NCBI RefSeq assembly: GCF_000331105.1
Contig: NC_020054.1
Coordinates: 5,548,555 to 5,612,554 of the forward strand
DNA from: Fibrella aestuarina BUZ 2
GTDB lineage: Bacteria; Bacteroidota; Bacteroidia; Cytophagales; Spirosomataceae
DNA: 64,000 nt
Direction: 5' to 3'
The notes beneath the pieces are model-generated. The model ran no database searches. It was not told where the DNA came from and worked only from the letters and a program-made list of their open reading frames with translations. This document shows positions 1 through 8,556 of this stretch, piece by piece. Position numbers and translations under genes: made by a program. How positions within the stretch are numbered: position 1 is the stretch's first letter; the number at the start of each line of letters is the position of its first letter.

Positions 1-598
1 GCCGGGCCGTTCCCAGCACCTCGGCCGAGGCATTGGCAGAACGGGCGCCCATCGCGCAACAGGCCGAGATCAGCGACGCCGTCTTCTGCCGGATAATCTC
101 GTAATAGACCGCCTCGGTGATGTCGAGGCGGCGGGCTTTCTCGATCTGCAACAGTTCACCTTCCGACAGGTCGCGGACAGCTTTTGAGGCGATACCCAAC
201 AACTCGAAGTCATGGTTGTCGACCGACAGCAGCAAACCCCTCGACAGTAAATAATCGCCGACGAGGACCGCAATTTTGTTTTTCCAAAGGGCGTTTACCG
301 AGAAGAAACCACGTCGGTAGTTGGAGTCGTCGACCACATCATCGTGCACAAGCGAAGCCGTATGCAGCAGTTCGATCAGGGCGGCGCCCCGGTAGGTCGA
401 ATCGTTGATCTGCCCGCACACGCCCGCCGTCAGGAAGACAAACATGGGGCGGAGTTGTTTGCCTTTCCGCCGCACGATGTACGTCATGATCTGATCGAGC
501 AGCATCACATCGCTTTTCATCAGGTCTTTGAATGTTTGCTCGAAACGGTCCATTTCGGCAGCAATGGGAGCCTGTATGTCAGCAATAGAAAGAGCCAT
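1..598 (-). CDS. Polyprenyl diphosphate synthase, 5' part only
   Basis: This is the N-terminal ~199 residues of a trans-isoprenyl diphosphate synthase; the gene runs off the left edge of the window. The family condenses isopentenyl diphosphate with an allylic diphosphate to make the long prenyl chain of menaquinone. The translation shows GKQLRP near residues 46-51 (substrate diphosphate binding) and the first aspartate-rich motif HDDVVDD at 85-91, which binds Mg2+. The second aspartate-rich motif would lie beyond the edge. The start ATG at 596-598 gives MALSIADIQAPI, typical of Bacteroidota homologues. A TACTTTTG element (664-671, minus strand) lies about 65 bases upstream and fits a -7 box, without a clear -33 box. 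Chain length of the product cannot be told from this part. Confidence 0.9.
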   Translation of the reverse strand, partial: MALSIADIQAPIAAEMDRFEQTFKDLMKSDVMLLDQIMTYIVRRKGKQLRPMFVFLTAGVCGQINDSTYRGAALIELLHTASLVHDDVVDDSNYRRGFFSVNALWKNKIAVLVGDYLLSRGLLLSVDNHDFELLGIASKAVRDLSEGELLQIEKARRLDITEAVYYEIIRQKTASLISACCAMGARSANASAEVLGTAR

Positions 599-817
599 TC
601 GGGTACGTTATGTAGAGACGTTATCGGTGGCGTCTCCTGATGCATCAGCCAATTCAAACGCGGCAAAAGTAGCCATGAAATGATGAACTGTACGTAAAAA
701 TTGCAATCTTGAACAGGTTTGCGATTGGGCATTTTGTGATTTTGGGTTGTGCCACAAAATGATCATCTGGGTACGTCCTGCGCCAGCCCAACCCGTTACG
801 CATTACTGTCAAAACCA

Positions 818-1789
818 ATGCTCGACCAACCGACCATTCCCGCCGCCGAAGTCCATTCCTCTCCCCTACCCACTTCCTGCGGCCGAACCCTGGTACTGGG
901 GGGCGGCTCACTGAAAGGTGCCTTTCAATGCGGCGCCATCCTGGCCGTTCTGGAAAGAGGGTTCAAACCCGAGTCGATCTATGGCATCTCGGTGGGTAGC
1001 CTGAACGCCACGTTCCTTACCCACGAAGCCAACCGGCAATTTGCTAAAACAGGGCAGATCGACTGGCCAAAAGCCGGTCGGGCGCTAATGGAGTTCTGGG
1101 TACGTAACATCACCAAGCCCGATGATGTTGCCGTGATCCGGTCGCGCTTTCTGACAGGCTACAACACGTTGATGAGCCGGTTCGATGGCTATCTGGATAA
1201 TACGCCCCTCCAGAACCTAATTCGGCGCCATATCGACGTAGCGGTGTTACGGCAGGGACCGATCAAATTAAAGGTAGGCGCGGTGAACATTATCGAAGGC
1301 GATATGGTCTACGTAGATCCCAGCGATGAGCATTTTCTGGAGTATGTGTTCGCCAGCAGTTCGCTGCCGTTTCTGATGCCGGCCGTGCAGATTGGCGGCG
1401 ACCACCGCAAGGCGTTTCTCGATGGTGGCCTGCGCGAAGTAGCGCCCGTGCGTGAGGCGATCGACGACGGTGCCACCGAGATCATGTGCATCGCCTGCCA
1501 CGCCAAGCGGGTGTTCAATGAGGCCTTCAACTACCGCAGTTTGCTCAACCTGATGGAGCGGGTGAAAGACATCACGGTCAATCAAATCGTGAACAACGAC
1601 ATTGCCTGGGCCGAGCGCTTTGTGGAGCGGGAAAAGCTGCGGGGTCATGCGTTCAGCCTCACCGTCATCCGCCCGACGGTACCCTTAACGCTGAACCTTC
1701 AGAAATTCGACTCCAACGACATCAGTAAGCTCATCGTGCAGGGCTACGAAGCCGCTACAGCGGTGCTTCAGCAACCTGCTAAGGCATAA
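818..1789 (+). CDS. Patatin-like phospholipase family protein
   Basis: A 323-residue patatin-fold acyl hydrolase, expected to cleave ester bonds of lipids with a Ser-Asp dyad. The glycine-rich oxyanion loop GGGSLKG lies at residues 28-34, the nucleophile elbow GISVG at 56-60 (Ser58), and the catalytic aspartate in DGG at about residue 202. No signal peptide or membrane segment is evident, so it is probably cytoplasmic or peripheral. An in-frame GTG at 749 would add 23 residues of low conservation; I chose the ATG at 818 because the fold begins soon after it. It is divergent from the prenyl synthase and converges on the TonB receptor, with a shared terminator between. The physiological substrate is unknown. 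Confidence 0.88.
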   Translation: MLDQPTIPAAEVHSSPLPTSCGRTLVLGGGSLKGAFQCGAILAVLERGFKPESIYGISVGSLNATFLTHEANRQFAKTGQIDWPKAGRALMEFWVRNITKPDDVAVIRSRFLTGYNTLMSRFDGYLDNTPLQNLIRRHIDVAVLRQGPIKLKVGAVNIIEGDMVYVDPSDEHFLEYVFASSSLPFLMPAVQIGGDHRKAFLDGGLREVAPVREAIDDGATEIMCIACHAKRVFNEAFNYRSLLNLMERVKDITVNQIVNNDIAWAERFVEREKLRGHAFSLTVIRPTVPLTLNLQKFDSNDISKLIVQGYEAATAVLQQPAKA

Positions 1790-1790
1790 A

Positions 1791-1820
1791 AAAATCCCCG
1801 ACCAGTTGGCCGGGGATTTT
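1791..1820. terminator. Bidirectional hairpin terminator
   Basis: Ten-base arms AAAATCCCCG and CGGGGATTTT flank a 10-base loop. The hairpin starts two bases after the patatin stop codon and lies just before the stop of the convergent TonB receptor, and it presents a T-run in both directions. Confidence 0.8.
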
Positions 1821-1841
1821 CGCAGGTACGTTGGTTACATC

Positions 1842-4800
1842 TTAGTTGAAGATGTAACGCACACCAAATTGCGCCTGCCAAACGGCGTTCAGCGACGAGT
1901 TCGGCGTAAATGAATCACGCAGTAAGATAGTTCTCTGCGCATTTCCCTCGGTGATCGACTGAGTTGCCAAGCGATACGATAGTGTACCGTTTGAGTTCAC
2001 AGTAGCGGCAAGCGGGTTGAACGTTGTTGTTACGTTGCCCACACCCCATTTGTCGTTGAACAGGTTGCCAACATTCAGGATATCTGCACGCAATTGAATC
2101 GTGTTCCTCTTGTTTTTCTGACCCACGGCAACATAGAACTCCTGAATAAATGTGAAGTCAACGCGGGTCAACCAAGGGAACGCACCACCATTGCGCTCAG
2201 CGTATTGCCCCCGGCGCGTCTTCAAGTAGTCGTTGCCATCGATGTATGCATCAAAAGCTGCTTGCTGCTGTGCAGGCGAGTATGTAACCGATGAGGCTGG
2301 CGTAGTGCCTACTCCTGGCGTGGTAACTACCAGCGGCAGGAATGTCAGATCCGATGCCCGGTTGGGGACAAAGATCAGATCTTGGTTAGTCTGACCATCC
2401 CCGTTTACGTCCTGCGCATAGGTGTACGAGATTTTCGAACCACTGTTCGATACCAGACCCAGCGAGAACGTTGACGAACCACCTATTTTGCCACCATAGT
2501 TCAGGCGGTAGTTTAGGAAGCCGACAATCCGGTGACGCAGATCATTGTCTGAATACGTCAGCGGCAAGTAGTTCTGTCCCACGACCGTAGGTACGTTAGC
2601 CTGCACCGTGCTGCCAACAAAGGCAATGTCGCGTGCTTCACCATAGGTGTAAGAAATAAATCCTCCAAAGCCACGCGAGGCTGGCTTTTCCAACTTAATT
2701 GTTGCGATGTACGAGTCTCCTTGGTTCGTATTTTTCAATACAAAGGCATTGCTGATCGTCGGATTGATGAAACGAGCATTGGTAGCTGCTGAACCTGATA
2801 AACCCGAGGCAGGAAAACGTGGGCGATTGTCGGGACCTGTCAGTGTACTGGTCGGAGCAGCCAGGTTGGCGTCGATATACCGCAGACCATTCAACGTTTT
2901 GTTGTAGATAAACTCAACCGTACCAATCAAGCCCAGGGGCAAACGCTGATCGACAGCGATGTTTGTTTTCCAGATCTGCGGGTATTTGAGTTCTTGATCT
3001 GAAGCGTTAATGGTATAACCTGTTAGCTTAGAGGGATCTTGCCGATCAGGCAAAATACCAGCAGGTAGCTTGCTAGGATCAGTCACGAAAGGAACCCGTT
3101 GATCAATCAAGTTAAAGACAGCTGTATTGATACCATTGTTACCTAACTGGTTAGAGATCAATACCTCTGGAATACGCGATACAAAGAAGCCAGAACCACC
3201 ACGAATTTGCGTTGTCTTATCGCCTTTTACATCCCAGTTAAATCCAATACGAGGCGAAATGAGCAGGCGTGGCTTGGGGAACGAGCCTGTCGTGATTTTG
3301 TACGGATTTCCATTTTCATCACGGAATGTGAGCTCCGTTACCTTTTGGTTATTAAACGAAGCGGCATTTGAATCATCATAAGCAAATACGTCACCTCGTA
3401 ATCCGAGCGTCAGTTTAAAATTCGGCGTTACCTGAAATTCATCCTGGATGTAGGCACTATACAGATCACGATCCAGGCGTTGCAGTGGCTCAGCCCCTCC
3501 ATCGACCAACGAATAACGCAGGTTGTAACGTGGAACTATTACAGGTGACGTTGTGCTGTTTGGGTTCGTGATTGATGCCAACGCAGCTGTTTGGAAGTCA
3601 GCAATTGAGTTGTAGACATATACACCATTTGATGCCGGGAAGAATACGTTGTTCGACGTGAAATGTTCGTAAACCAGACCAGCCGTCAGGGTGTGTTTGC
3701 CGGCATAGTAGCTGAAATTATCCGTGATGTTAAATGTCGAATAATTCAGTTTATTGTTAGGCGTAAACGGATCAAACCCGATTGAGGTTAACGTACTGCC
3801 GCCAACGCCATTCAGAATATCGATCGTTGGGAACAAGCCCGTCTTGTATGTTCTGTCTTCAATCTGCTTGTTATAGGTAACAATCAGGTCGTTGGACATC
3901 TTATTGCTGAATGTTGACGTCAATTCCGCCGCGATAGAACGTGTGTTATCGGCAATGATATAGCCAGAGCTTTCAGGCGATAAAGCGTCACGTAGGTTAG
4001 TCCGGTTGCCATTACCAGCTGTGTTACTGCTGCTACTGTTGCTGATAATTTGATCCGACTGCGAATCGTGGTGAGAATATCGTACTGACAGTTTGTGGTT
4101 GTCGTTGATGTTATAATCGATACGTGCCAACCCTTTCAAACTCTTAACCTGGTTGTTGAAACCGTCGAACGGCCCCAATGTCCGGTTGAAGTTGGTCTGC
4201 ATAAACTGCGTCAGATCATTAGCTTGTTCCAGTGTCAGACGAGAAACGTTGCTACCAGGCGTTCCTCTGTTGAGCGAGAATGTCAACGCAGGTGTGCTGC
4301 TAGTGAATTGCTCACCATTGACGAAGAAAAACAGTTTGTTTTTAATGATCGGACCACCCAACCGGAAACCATACGTTGTTTCGCTCAAATTAGGAGCCGG
4401 TGTGATCGTTACCCCATCTACCGTTTTGCCGACAATCTTATCTGACCGGAATAGCGTATAAGCAGACCCCGAAAATTCGTTCGTACCTGAACGTGTTACA
4501 GCGTTGATACCGGCCCCAGTGAAGCCTGATTGCCGAACGTCATAAGGAGCTACGTTAACCTGTACTTGATCCAAGGCGTCGAGCGATACGGCGGTTGTAC
4601 CCGTACGACCACCAGCCTGTGCTGAGCTACCTAGACCAAAGCCGTTGTTAAATACGGCACCATCAATAGTGATGTTGTTAAAACGACTATCCTGACCAGC
4701 AAATGACTGTCCATTACCATACGGGTTATATTTGGTAATGTCGTTGATCGTCCGTCCAATAGTAGGAGTCGTGTTGATCGTTTCACGGCCAAATGAAGAA

Positions 4801-5234
4801 GCCGCCCCTGTACGGTCTGAGCTAAAGATGTCAGAGCGGTTGGTGGTAATGACTATTTCATTTAAACTAGTGCTTACATCTGATAGTCGGAAATTAGCAT
4901 CAGTTGCCGTTCCAAGGTTTACTGCGATATCCGACAGTTTCTGTTCCTGATAACCTACGAACGTAGCCGTAATGGTGTACGGTCCGCCAACACGCACAGT
5001 TGGTAGCGTATAACGGCCTGAGGCATTTGTTGTGATGCCGTAGCGCGTTCCTGAAGGTTCATGAACCGCAACGACAGTTGCGCCCGGAAGACCCTCTCCC
5101 TTTGCATCGGTAACGATACCGTTGATGGCACCGCTTGTCACCTGCGCTAGGGCTTCACTGCCGAAACCCACAGACAACAACATACTGCCAAGCAGTAGGA
5201 AAGCTGCCCGGAAGTGCAGTAGCTTTTTAAACAT
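1842..5234 (-). CDS. TonB-dependent receptor, Oar-like, with carboxypeptidase-regulatory domain
   Basis: A large outer-membrane receptor of about 1,130 residues. It opens with a signal peptide (MFKKLLHFR, a hydrophobic stretch, cut after SEALAQ). A carboxypeptidase-regulatory beta-sandwich follows ([16 protein letters not shown]... up to about residue 115), then a plug region ([42 protein letters not shown]) and a long beta-barrel ending in an aromatic strand (FGVRYIFN). Such receptors import substrates or act in surface protein handling using TonB energy; the substrate is unknown. An upstream in-frame start at 5315 is possible, but the signal peptide and a promoter-like element at 5302-5332 favour 5234. 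Third codon positions are visibly more A/T-rich than in neighbouring genes. No SusD partner is adjacent, so it is not a typical Sus locus. Confidence 0.92.
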   Translation of the reverse strand: MFKKLLHFRAAFLLLGSMLLSVGFGSEALAQVTSGAINGIVTDAKGEGLPGATVVAVHEPSGTRYGITTNASGRYTLPTVRVGGPYTITATFVGYQEQKLSDIAVNLGTATDANFRLSDVSTSLNEIVITTNRSDIFSSDRTGAASSFGRETINTTPTIGRTINDITKYNPYGNGQSFAGQDSRFNNITIDGAVFNNGFGLGSSAQAGGRTGTTAVSLDALDQVQVNVAPYDVRQSGFTGAGINAVTRSGTNEFSGSAYTLFRSDKIVGKTVDGVTITPAPNLSETTYGFRLGGPIIKNKLFFFVNGEQFTSSTPALTFSLNRGTPGSNVSRLTLEQANDLTQFMQTNFNRTLGPFDGFNNQVKSLKGLARIDYNINDNHKLSVRYSHHDSQSDQIISNSSSSNTAGNGNRTNLRDALSPESSGYIIADNTRSIAAELTSTFSNKMSNDLIVTYNKQIEDRTYKTGLFPTIDILNGVGGSTLTSIGFDPFTPNNKLNYSTFNITDNFSYYAGKHTLTAGLVYEHFTSNNVFFPASNGVYVYNSIADFQTAALASITNPNSTTSPVIVPRYNLRYSLVDGGAEPLQRLDRDLYSAYIQDEFQVTPNFKLTLGLRGDVFAYDDSNAASFNNQKVTELTFRDENGNPYKITTGSFPKPRLLISPRIGFNWDVKGDKTTQIRGGSGFFVSRIPEVLISNQLGNNGINTAVFNLIDQRVPFVTDPSKLPAGILPDRQDPSKLTGYTINASDQELKYPQIWKTNIAVDQRLPLGLIGTVEFIYNKTLNGLRYIDANLAAPTSTLTGPDNRPRFPASGLSGSAATNARFINPTISNAFVLKNTNQGDSYIATIKLEKPASRGFGGFISYTYGEARDIAFVGSTVQANVPTVVGQNYLPLTYSDNDLRHRIVGFLNYRLNYGGKIGGSSTFSLGLVSNSGSKISYTYAQDVNGDGQTNQDLIFVPNRASDLTFLPLVVTTPGVGTTPASSVTYSPAQQQAAFDAYIDGNDYLKTRRGQYAERNGGAFPWLTRVDFTFIQEFYVAVGQKNKRNTIQLRADILNVGNLFNDKWGVGNVTTTFNPLAATVNSNGTLSYRLATQSITEGNAQRTILLRDSFTPNSSLNAVWQAQFGVRYIFN

Positions 5235-5301
5235 AGAAGTGTTTGGTTTGATTGTTAATGCAGTCTGGTCCATACAACTGGACACTAGGTTGTTTCCAAC
5301 A

Positions 5302-5332
5302 CAAATGTCACACAACTTTTCGGGACCGCCAA
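5302..5332 (-). promoter_or_regulatory. Candidate promoter for the Oar-like receptor
   Basis: Read on the minus strand this is TTG, a 20-base spacer, then GACATTTG, one base off the Bacteroidota -7 box TAnnTTTG. It would start transcription about 60 bases before the ATG at 5234. The remainder of 5235-5500 shows no gene and is A/T-rich. Confidence 0.4.
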
Positions 5333-5500
5333 GTACCGATTCTCCAAAAAGTCATATAAAAGTGTTAGCATACGGCTGTTTTCTTTAAAAATTCCATATT
5401 TCTCTTTCAATCAGGCAGGTTGGCCTTTGTTATGTTTTTATTAAGTAGCCAAAACCTTATGTAACCCGCTTTTGCCTAATCAAAATCCGGGCCGCGTTTT

Positions 5501-6556
5501 ATGACGACAACTGACCAAGTAAAATTAACCCAGTATAGCCACGGAGCTGGCTGTGGCTGCAAGATCGCCCCCAAGGTACTCGACCGGATTCTGCACGCTC
5601 AAACGGCGGGCCCTGCCTCTGCTAGTCAGGTATTTAGTGCGTTACTGGTGGGCAATGATGCCCGCGATGATGCCGCCGTGATGGACATCGGTAATGGCGA
5701 CGCCATCATCAGTACGACCGACTTTTTTATGCCTATTGTCGACGATGCGTTCGACTTTGGCCGTATCGCTTCGGCCAATGCCATCAGCGATGTGTATGCC
5801 ATGGGCGGGCAGCCGATTATGGCCATCGCCATTCTGGGTTGGCCGATCGACAAGCTGACGCCTGAAATAGCCGGGCAAGTGATTGCAGGCAGCCGGGCAA
5901 TCTGCGCGGAGGCGGGTATTCCGCTGGCAGGTGGGCACAGCATCGATTGCCCTGAACCGGTTTTTGGACTAGCAGTAACGGGCCGGGTGCGAATCGATCA
6001 GTTGAAACAGAATAATACTGCCACCGAAGGCTGCCGCCTGTATCTGACCAAACCACTGGGCGTGGGCATTCTGACGACGGCGCAGAAGAAAGGCATTCTT
6101 CAACCGGACCATGCCGATCTAGCTCCCCGTCAGATGGCGCAACTCAACTCGTTTGGGGCCGTGCTGGGTACGTTGCCTTACGTGAAAGCGCTGACCGACG
6201 TAACGGGATTCGGACTGCTGGGGCACCTGGTCGAGATGGCCGAGGGAAGCGGGCTGAGCGCCACTGTGTCGTTTGACGACGTACCCAGACTGGCCGTTAT
6301 CGACACGTATCTGGCGCAGAACAGCATTCCGGGCGGTACGCACCGCAACTGGGATAGCTACGGCCACAAAATTGCCGACCTGACCGATCAGCAACGCTTT
6401 GTGCTGGCCGACCCGCAAACATCGGGCGGGCTGTTGATTGCCGTTGCCCCCGACAGCACGACCGAATTTGAGCGCGTCGCGGCCGAGAACGGCTTCAGCC
6501 TGAAATCCTTTGGCGAGCTGGTAACAAAGCGCGATAAAGTCGTGTATGTGAATTAA
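5501..6556 (+). CDS. selD: Selenide, water dikinase (selenophosphate synthase)
   Basis: A 351-residue enzyme that makes selenophosphate from selenide and ATP, the selenium donor for selenocysteine and for 2-selenouridine in tRNA. The N-terminal glycine-rich segment SHGAGCGCK matches E. coli SelD, with Cys18, Cys20 and Lys21 at the places of E. coli Cys17, Cys19 and Lys20. The codons at 18 and 20 are TGT and TGC, so this is a cysteine form, not a selenoprotein. Downstream motifs [45 protein letters not shown] and DPQTSGGLL are all present and the length is normal. No selA, selB, selC or selU/mnmH is in the window, so its use cannot be decided here. A 37-bp inverted repeat follows the stop. Confidence 0.96.
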   Translation: MTTTDQVKLTQYSHGAGCGCKIAPKVLDRILHAQTAGPASASQVFSALLVGNDARDDAAVMDIGNGDAIISTTDFFMPIVDDAFDFGRIASANAISDVYAMGGQPIMAIAILGWPIDKLTPEIAGQVIAGSRAICAEAGIPLAGGHSIDCPEPVFGLAVTGRVRIDQLKQNNTATEGCRLYLTKPLGVGILTTAQKKGILQPDHADLAPRQMAQLNSFGAVLGTLPYVKALTDVTGFGLLGHLVEMAEGSGLSATVSFDDVPRLAVIDTYLAQNSIPGGTHRNWDSYGHKIADLTDQQRFVLADPQTSGGLLIAVAPDSTTEFERVAAENGFSLKSFGELVTKRDKVVYVN

Positions 6557-6560
6557 ACGA

Positions 6561-6660
6561 TGACCGCAAAGGCGCAACGGGTTCGCCAAGAGCGCAACGT
6601 ATTTTTGCTGATATTAAAAAGCATTGCGCTCTTGGCGAACCCGTTGCGCCTTTGCGGTCA
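6561..6660. repeat. Long inverted repeat between selD and hydrolase gene
   Basis: Arms 6561-6597 and 6624-6660 are perfect complements over 37 bases, starting TGACCGCAAAGGCGCAACGG. The 26-base loop has a further TTTTT/AAAAA pairing. The left arm begins four bases after the selD stop codon and the right arm ends eight bases before the next ATG, so the hairpin fills the intergenic gap. It is built from short recurring words (GCGCAA, GCAAAGG). It may terminate or attenuate transcription, be an RNA processing site, or mask the downstream start. Confidence 0.9.
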
Positions 6661-6668
6661 AAACTAGT

Positions 6669-7451
6669 ATGAAGCTTTACTATCGTGAGGTGGGCGACCC
6701 ATCCGCTACGCCTCTTCTCATCGTCCACGGCATTTTTGGCTCGTCGGACAACTGGCTGACGATCAGCAAAACTATTGCCGAGCAGGGCTACCGCGTGATC
6801 CTGCCCGATCAGCGCAACCACGGCCAATCGCCCCGCAGCGACGATTTCTCGTATGCCCACCTGGCCGACGATATCCATGAACTGATTCAGGACCTGAAGT
6901 TGGATAAGCCCATTCTGGTGGGGCATTCGATGGGCGGCAAAACCATGATGCAGTACGTCATGCAGTATCCAGGTACGTTCCAGGCGCTGGTCGTCGTGGA
7001 TATTGCGCCCAAATTCTATCCGGTGCACCACAGCGACATTTTGCGCGGTCTGGCGGCGATTGATCTGGCGACAATCCGCACCCGCAACGATGCCGATGAC
7101 ATATTGAGTGCTTACGAACCGTCGCCAACGGTACGACAGTTTCTGTTGAAGAACTTGTACCGGGAAATGGTCAACGGCACGTCGCAGTTTGCGTGGCGGC
7201 TCAACTTGCCCGTTATCAGCCGGGAGATTCACGGCGTGGGCGAAGAACTGACCGGCACACATCCGGTGACCGAACCGACCCTGTTTATCCGTGGCGAACG
7301 GTCGCCCTACATTCTCGATAGCGACTGGCCTGCTATCCAGCGTCTTTTCCCCAATGCCCGGCTCGTCAGCATTGCCGACGCGGGCCATTGGGTGCAGGCC
7401 GAACAACCCGCCGCCTTCGTCGACGCGCTGATGGGCTTTTTGAATGAATAA
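6669..7451 (+). CDS. Alpha/beta hydrolase (YbfF-like esterase)
   Basis: A 260-residue soluble alpha/beta hydrolase. The HG oxyanion motif is at residues 20-21, the nucleophile elbow GHSMGG at 85-90 (Ser87), and the catalytic histidine in AGHWVQAEQP at about 240. The opening MKLYYREVG...PLLIVHGIFGS, DQRNHGQSP and KPILVGHSMGGK resemble YbfF-type acyl esterases, but substrate cannot be assigned. I took the ATG at 6669, just after the hairpin, rather than an in-frame upstream start that lies inside the inverted repeat. Its last codons and stop lie within the next inverted repeat (7441-7533). Confidence 0.9.
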   Translation: MKLYYREVGDPSATPLLIVHGIFGSSDNWLTISKTIAEQGYRVILPDQRNHGQSPRSDDFSYAHLADDIHELIQDLKLDKPILVGHSMGGKTMMQYVMQYPGTFQALVVVDIAPKFYPVHHSDILRGLAAIDLATIRTRNDADDILSAYEPSPTVRQFLLKNLYREMVNGTSQFAWRLNLPVISREIHGVGEELTGTHPVTEPTLFIRGERSPYILDSDWPAIQRLFPNARLVSIADAGHWVQAEQPAAFVDALMGFLNE

Positions 7452-7533
7452 TGAACGATGTACATGTACAATGGCCCGAACGCCATCAAGTTAGGGAGCC
7501 ATTGTACATTGTACATCGTTCATTATTCATTCA
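7441..7533. repeat. Inverted repeat holding both stop codons of a convergent pair
   Basis: Arms 7441-7475 and 7498-7533 pair over about 35 bases with one bulged base; the arms begin TGAATGAATAATGAACGATG. The stop codon of the hydrolase lies in the left arm and that of the convergent dehydrogenase in the right arm. The same vocabulary (AATGTACAATG, TGAATGAATAATG) recurs at 24893-24990 and 56637-56733. It could act as a bidirectional terminator. Confidence 0.88.
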
Positions 7534-8310
7534 GATTACCGTCCCGCCGTCGGCGTAGAAGAGGCTGCCGGTGCAGTAAGATGAGGCCGACGACGCCAGG
7601 AACAGGGCCATGGGGCTGATCTCGTCGGTAGTGCCCATGCGGGCAATGGGGAGCCGTTTGGTGAAGTGCGCCAGGATTTTTTCGTCCTGCCACAGCGCCT
7701 GGCTGAATTTAGTTTTGATCAGGCCGGGGCAAATGGCGTTGACGCGGATGCCATCGGGTCCCCACTCCTTCGCCAGCACTTTCGTGAGCATGTTCATAGC
7801 CGCTTTGCTCACGCTGTAGAGGCCCAGGCCGGGGTCGGGCGTATGGCCGGCGATGCTGCTCATCATGATGATGCTACCGCCGCCCCGCGCTTTCATGCTG
7901 GGGTAAACCAGTTTGCTCAGTTCAAAAGGAGCCTTCACGTTGGCCTGCATGATTTTGTCGAACGCCCCGCCATCGGCCTCCACCGACGGGCCAAATATGG
8001 GGTTCGAGGCGGCGTTATTGACCAGAATATCCACGCCACCGTAGGTTGCCAGCGTTTTGTCGACCAGTTGTTGCAACTGCGCCATGTCGCCCACGTGGGC
8101 GGCGATGCCGGTGGCCTCACCCCCATCGGCGTTGATCTCGGCGGCGAGGGCATCGCAGGCGTCCTGCTTGCGGCTGCTCACCACCACTTTGGCACCAAAT
8201 TTGGCGTACATACGTGCGATGTCTTCGCCAATGCCTTTGCTGGCACCGGTGATGATCGCCACCTTGTCGGTCAGGTCGAAAATGGCCTTTTCAGGTTGGG
8301 GGGATGTCAT
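7531..8310 (-). CDS. Short-chain dehydrogenase/reductase
   Basis: A 259-residue classical SDR. The nucleotide-binding motif TGASKGIG is at residues 21-28, NNAAS at 98-102, catalytic Ser around 151-152, and YSVSK at 165-169 supplies Tyr165 and Lys169. The C-terminal segment YCTGSLFYADGGTVI is typical of NAD(P)-dependent alcohol/ketone or 3-oxoacyl reductases, but the substrate is not predictable. It is divergent from the symporter operon and convergent with the hydrolase. The start ATG at 8308-8310 is followed by a polar N-terminal extension of about 12 residues. Confidence 0.93.
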   Translation of the reverse strand: MTSPQPEKAIFDLTDKVAIITGASKGIGEDIARMYAKFGAKVVVSSRKQDACDALAAEINADGGEATGIAAHVGDMAQLQQLVDKTLATYGGVDILVNNAASNPIFGPSVEADGGAFDKIMQANVKAPFELSKLVYPSMKARGGGSIIMMSSIAGHTPDPGLGLYSVSKAAMNMLTKVLAKEWGPDGIRVNAICPGLIKTKFSQALWQDEKILAHFTKRLPIARMGTTDEISPMALFLASSASSYCTGSLFYADGGTVI

Positions 8311-8314
8311 GGAT

Positions 8315-8344
8315 TTGTTCTGGTTTTGTAGACTCGTAGTTTTG
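8315..8344 (+). promoter_or_regulatory. Promoter of the symporter operon
   Basis: TTG at 8315-8317, a 19-base spacer, and TAGTTTTG at 8337-8344. This is an exact fit to the Bacteroidota primary sigma-factor pattern TTG-N19-TAnnTTTG. It would give a leader of roughly 85 bases before the small membrane ORF at 8437. Confidence 0.65.
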
Positions 8345-8436
8345 ACGAAAGATAGTCGTAAAACGTAAAGGGCCTGAAGCAGGAGGCATCAAGTAGAATC
8401 GCCGACCCTGCGCCCTATGTACCAAACCCCTACCCT

Positions 8437-8556
8437 ATGCCTCAACCCGCTGACTCGCCGCTTTTTGGCTCCTGGAACCGTGCCTATGCTGTCGTGCTGG
8501 GTGCGTTGTTGCTCGAAATGGTGCTGTTTTACGGCTTAATGCGCTGGTTTTCATGA
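8437..8556 (+). CDS. 39-residue single-pass membrane peptide upstream of symporter
   Basis: A short reading frame encodes MPQPADSPLFGSWNRAYAVV followed by a hydrophobic segment (LGALLLEMVLFYGL, about residues 17-36) and ends MRWFS. Its TGA stop overlaps the ATG of the sodium/solute symporter as ATGA, a standard sign of translational coupling. The predicted product has a short polar N-terminus and one transmembrane helix, with a conserved-looking FGSWNRAYA segment before it. It may be a small accessory subunit of the transporter, by analogy with small membrane partners of other SSS-family carriers. I do not recognise the family; the evidence is overlap, composition and position. Confidence 0.72.
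   Translation: MPQPADSPLFGSWNRAYAVVLGALLLEMVLFYGLMRWFS

Noticed and set aside
5501..6556. Selenocysteine-containing SelD (in-frame TGA)
   Set aside because: Codons 18 and 20 are TGT and TGC; the frame is open through the end with no TGA.
6561..6660. The long inverted repeats as insertion sequences or simple MITEs
   Set aside because: No transposase is near and no clear target duplications flank the arms. The arms differ between most loci, so a single transposon family does not explain them, though the AATGTACAATG group may be mobile.
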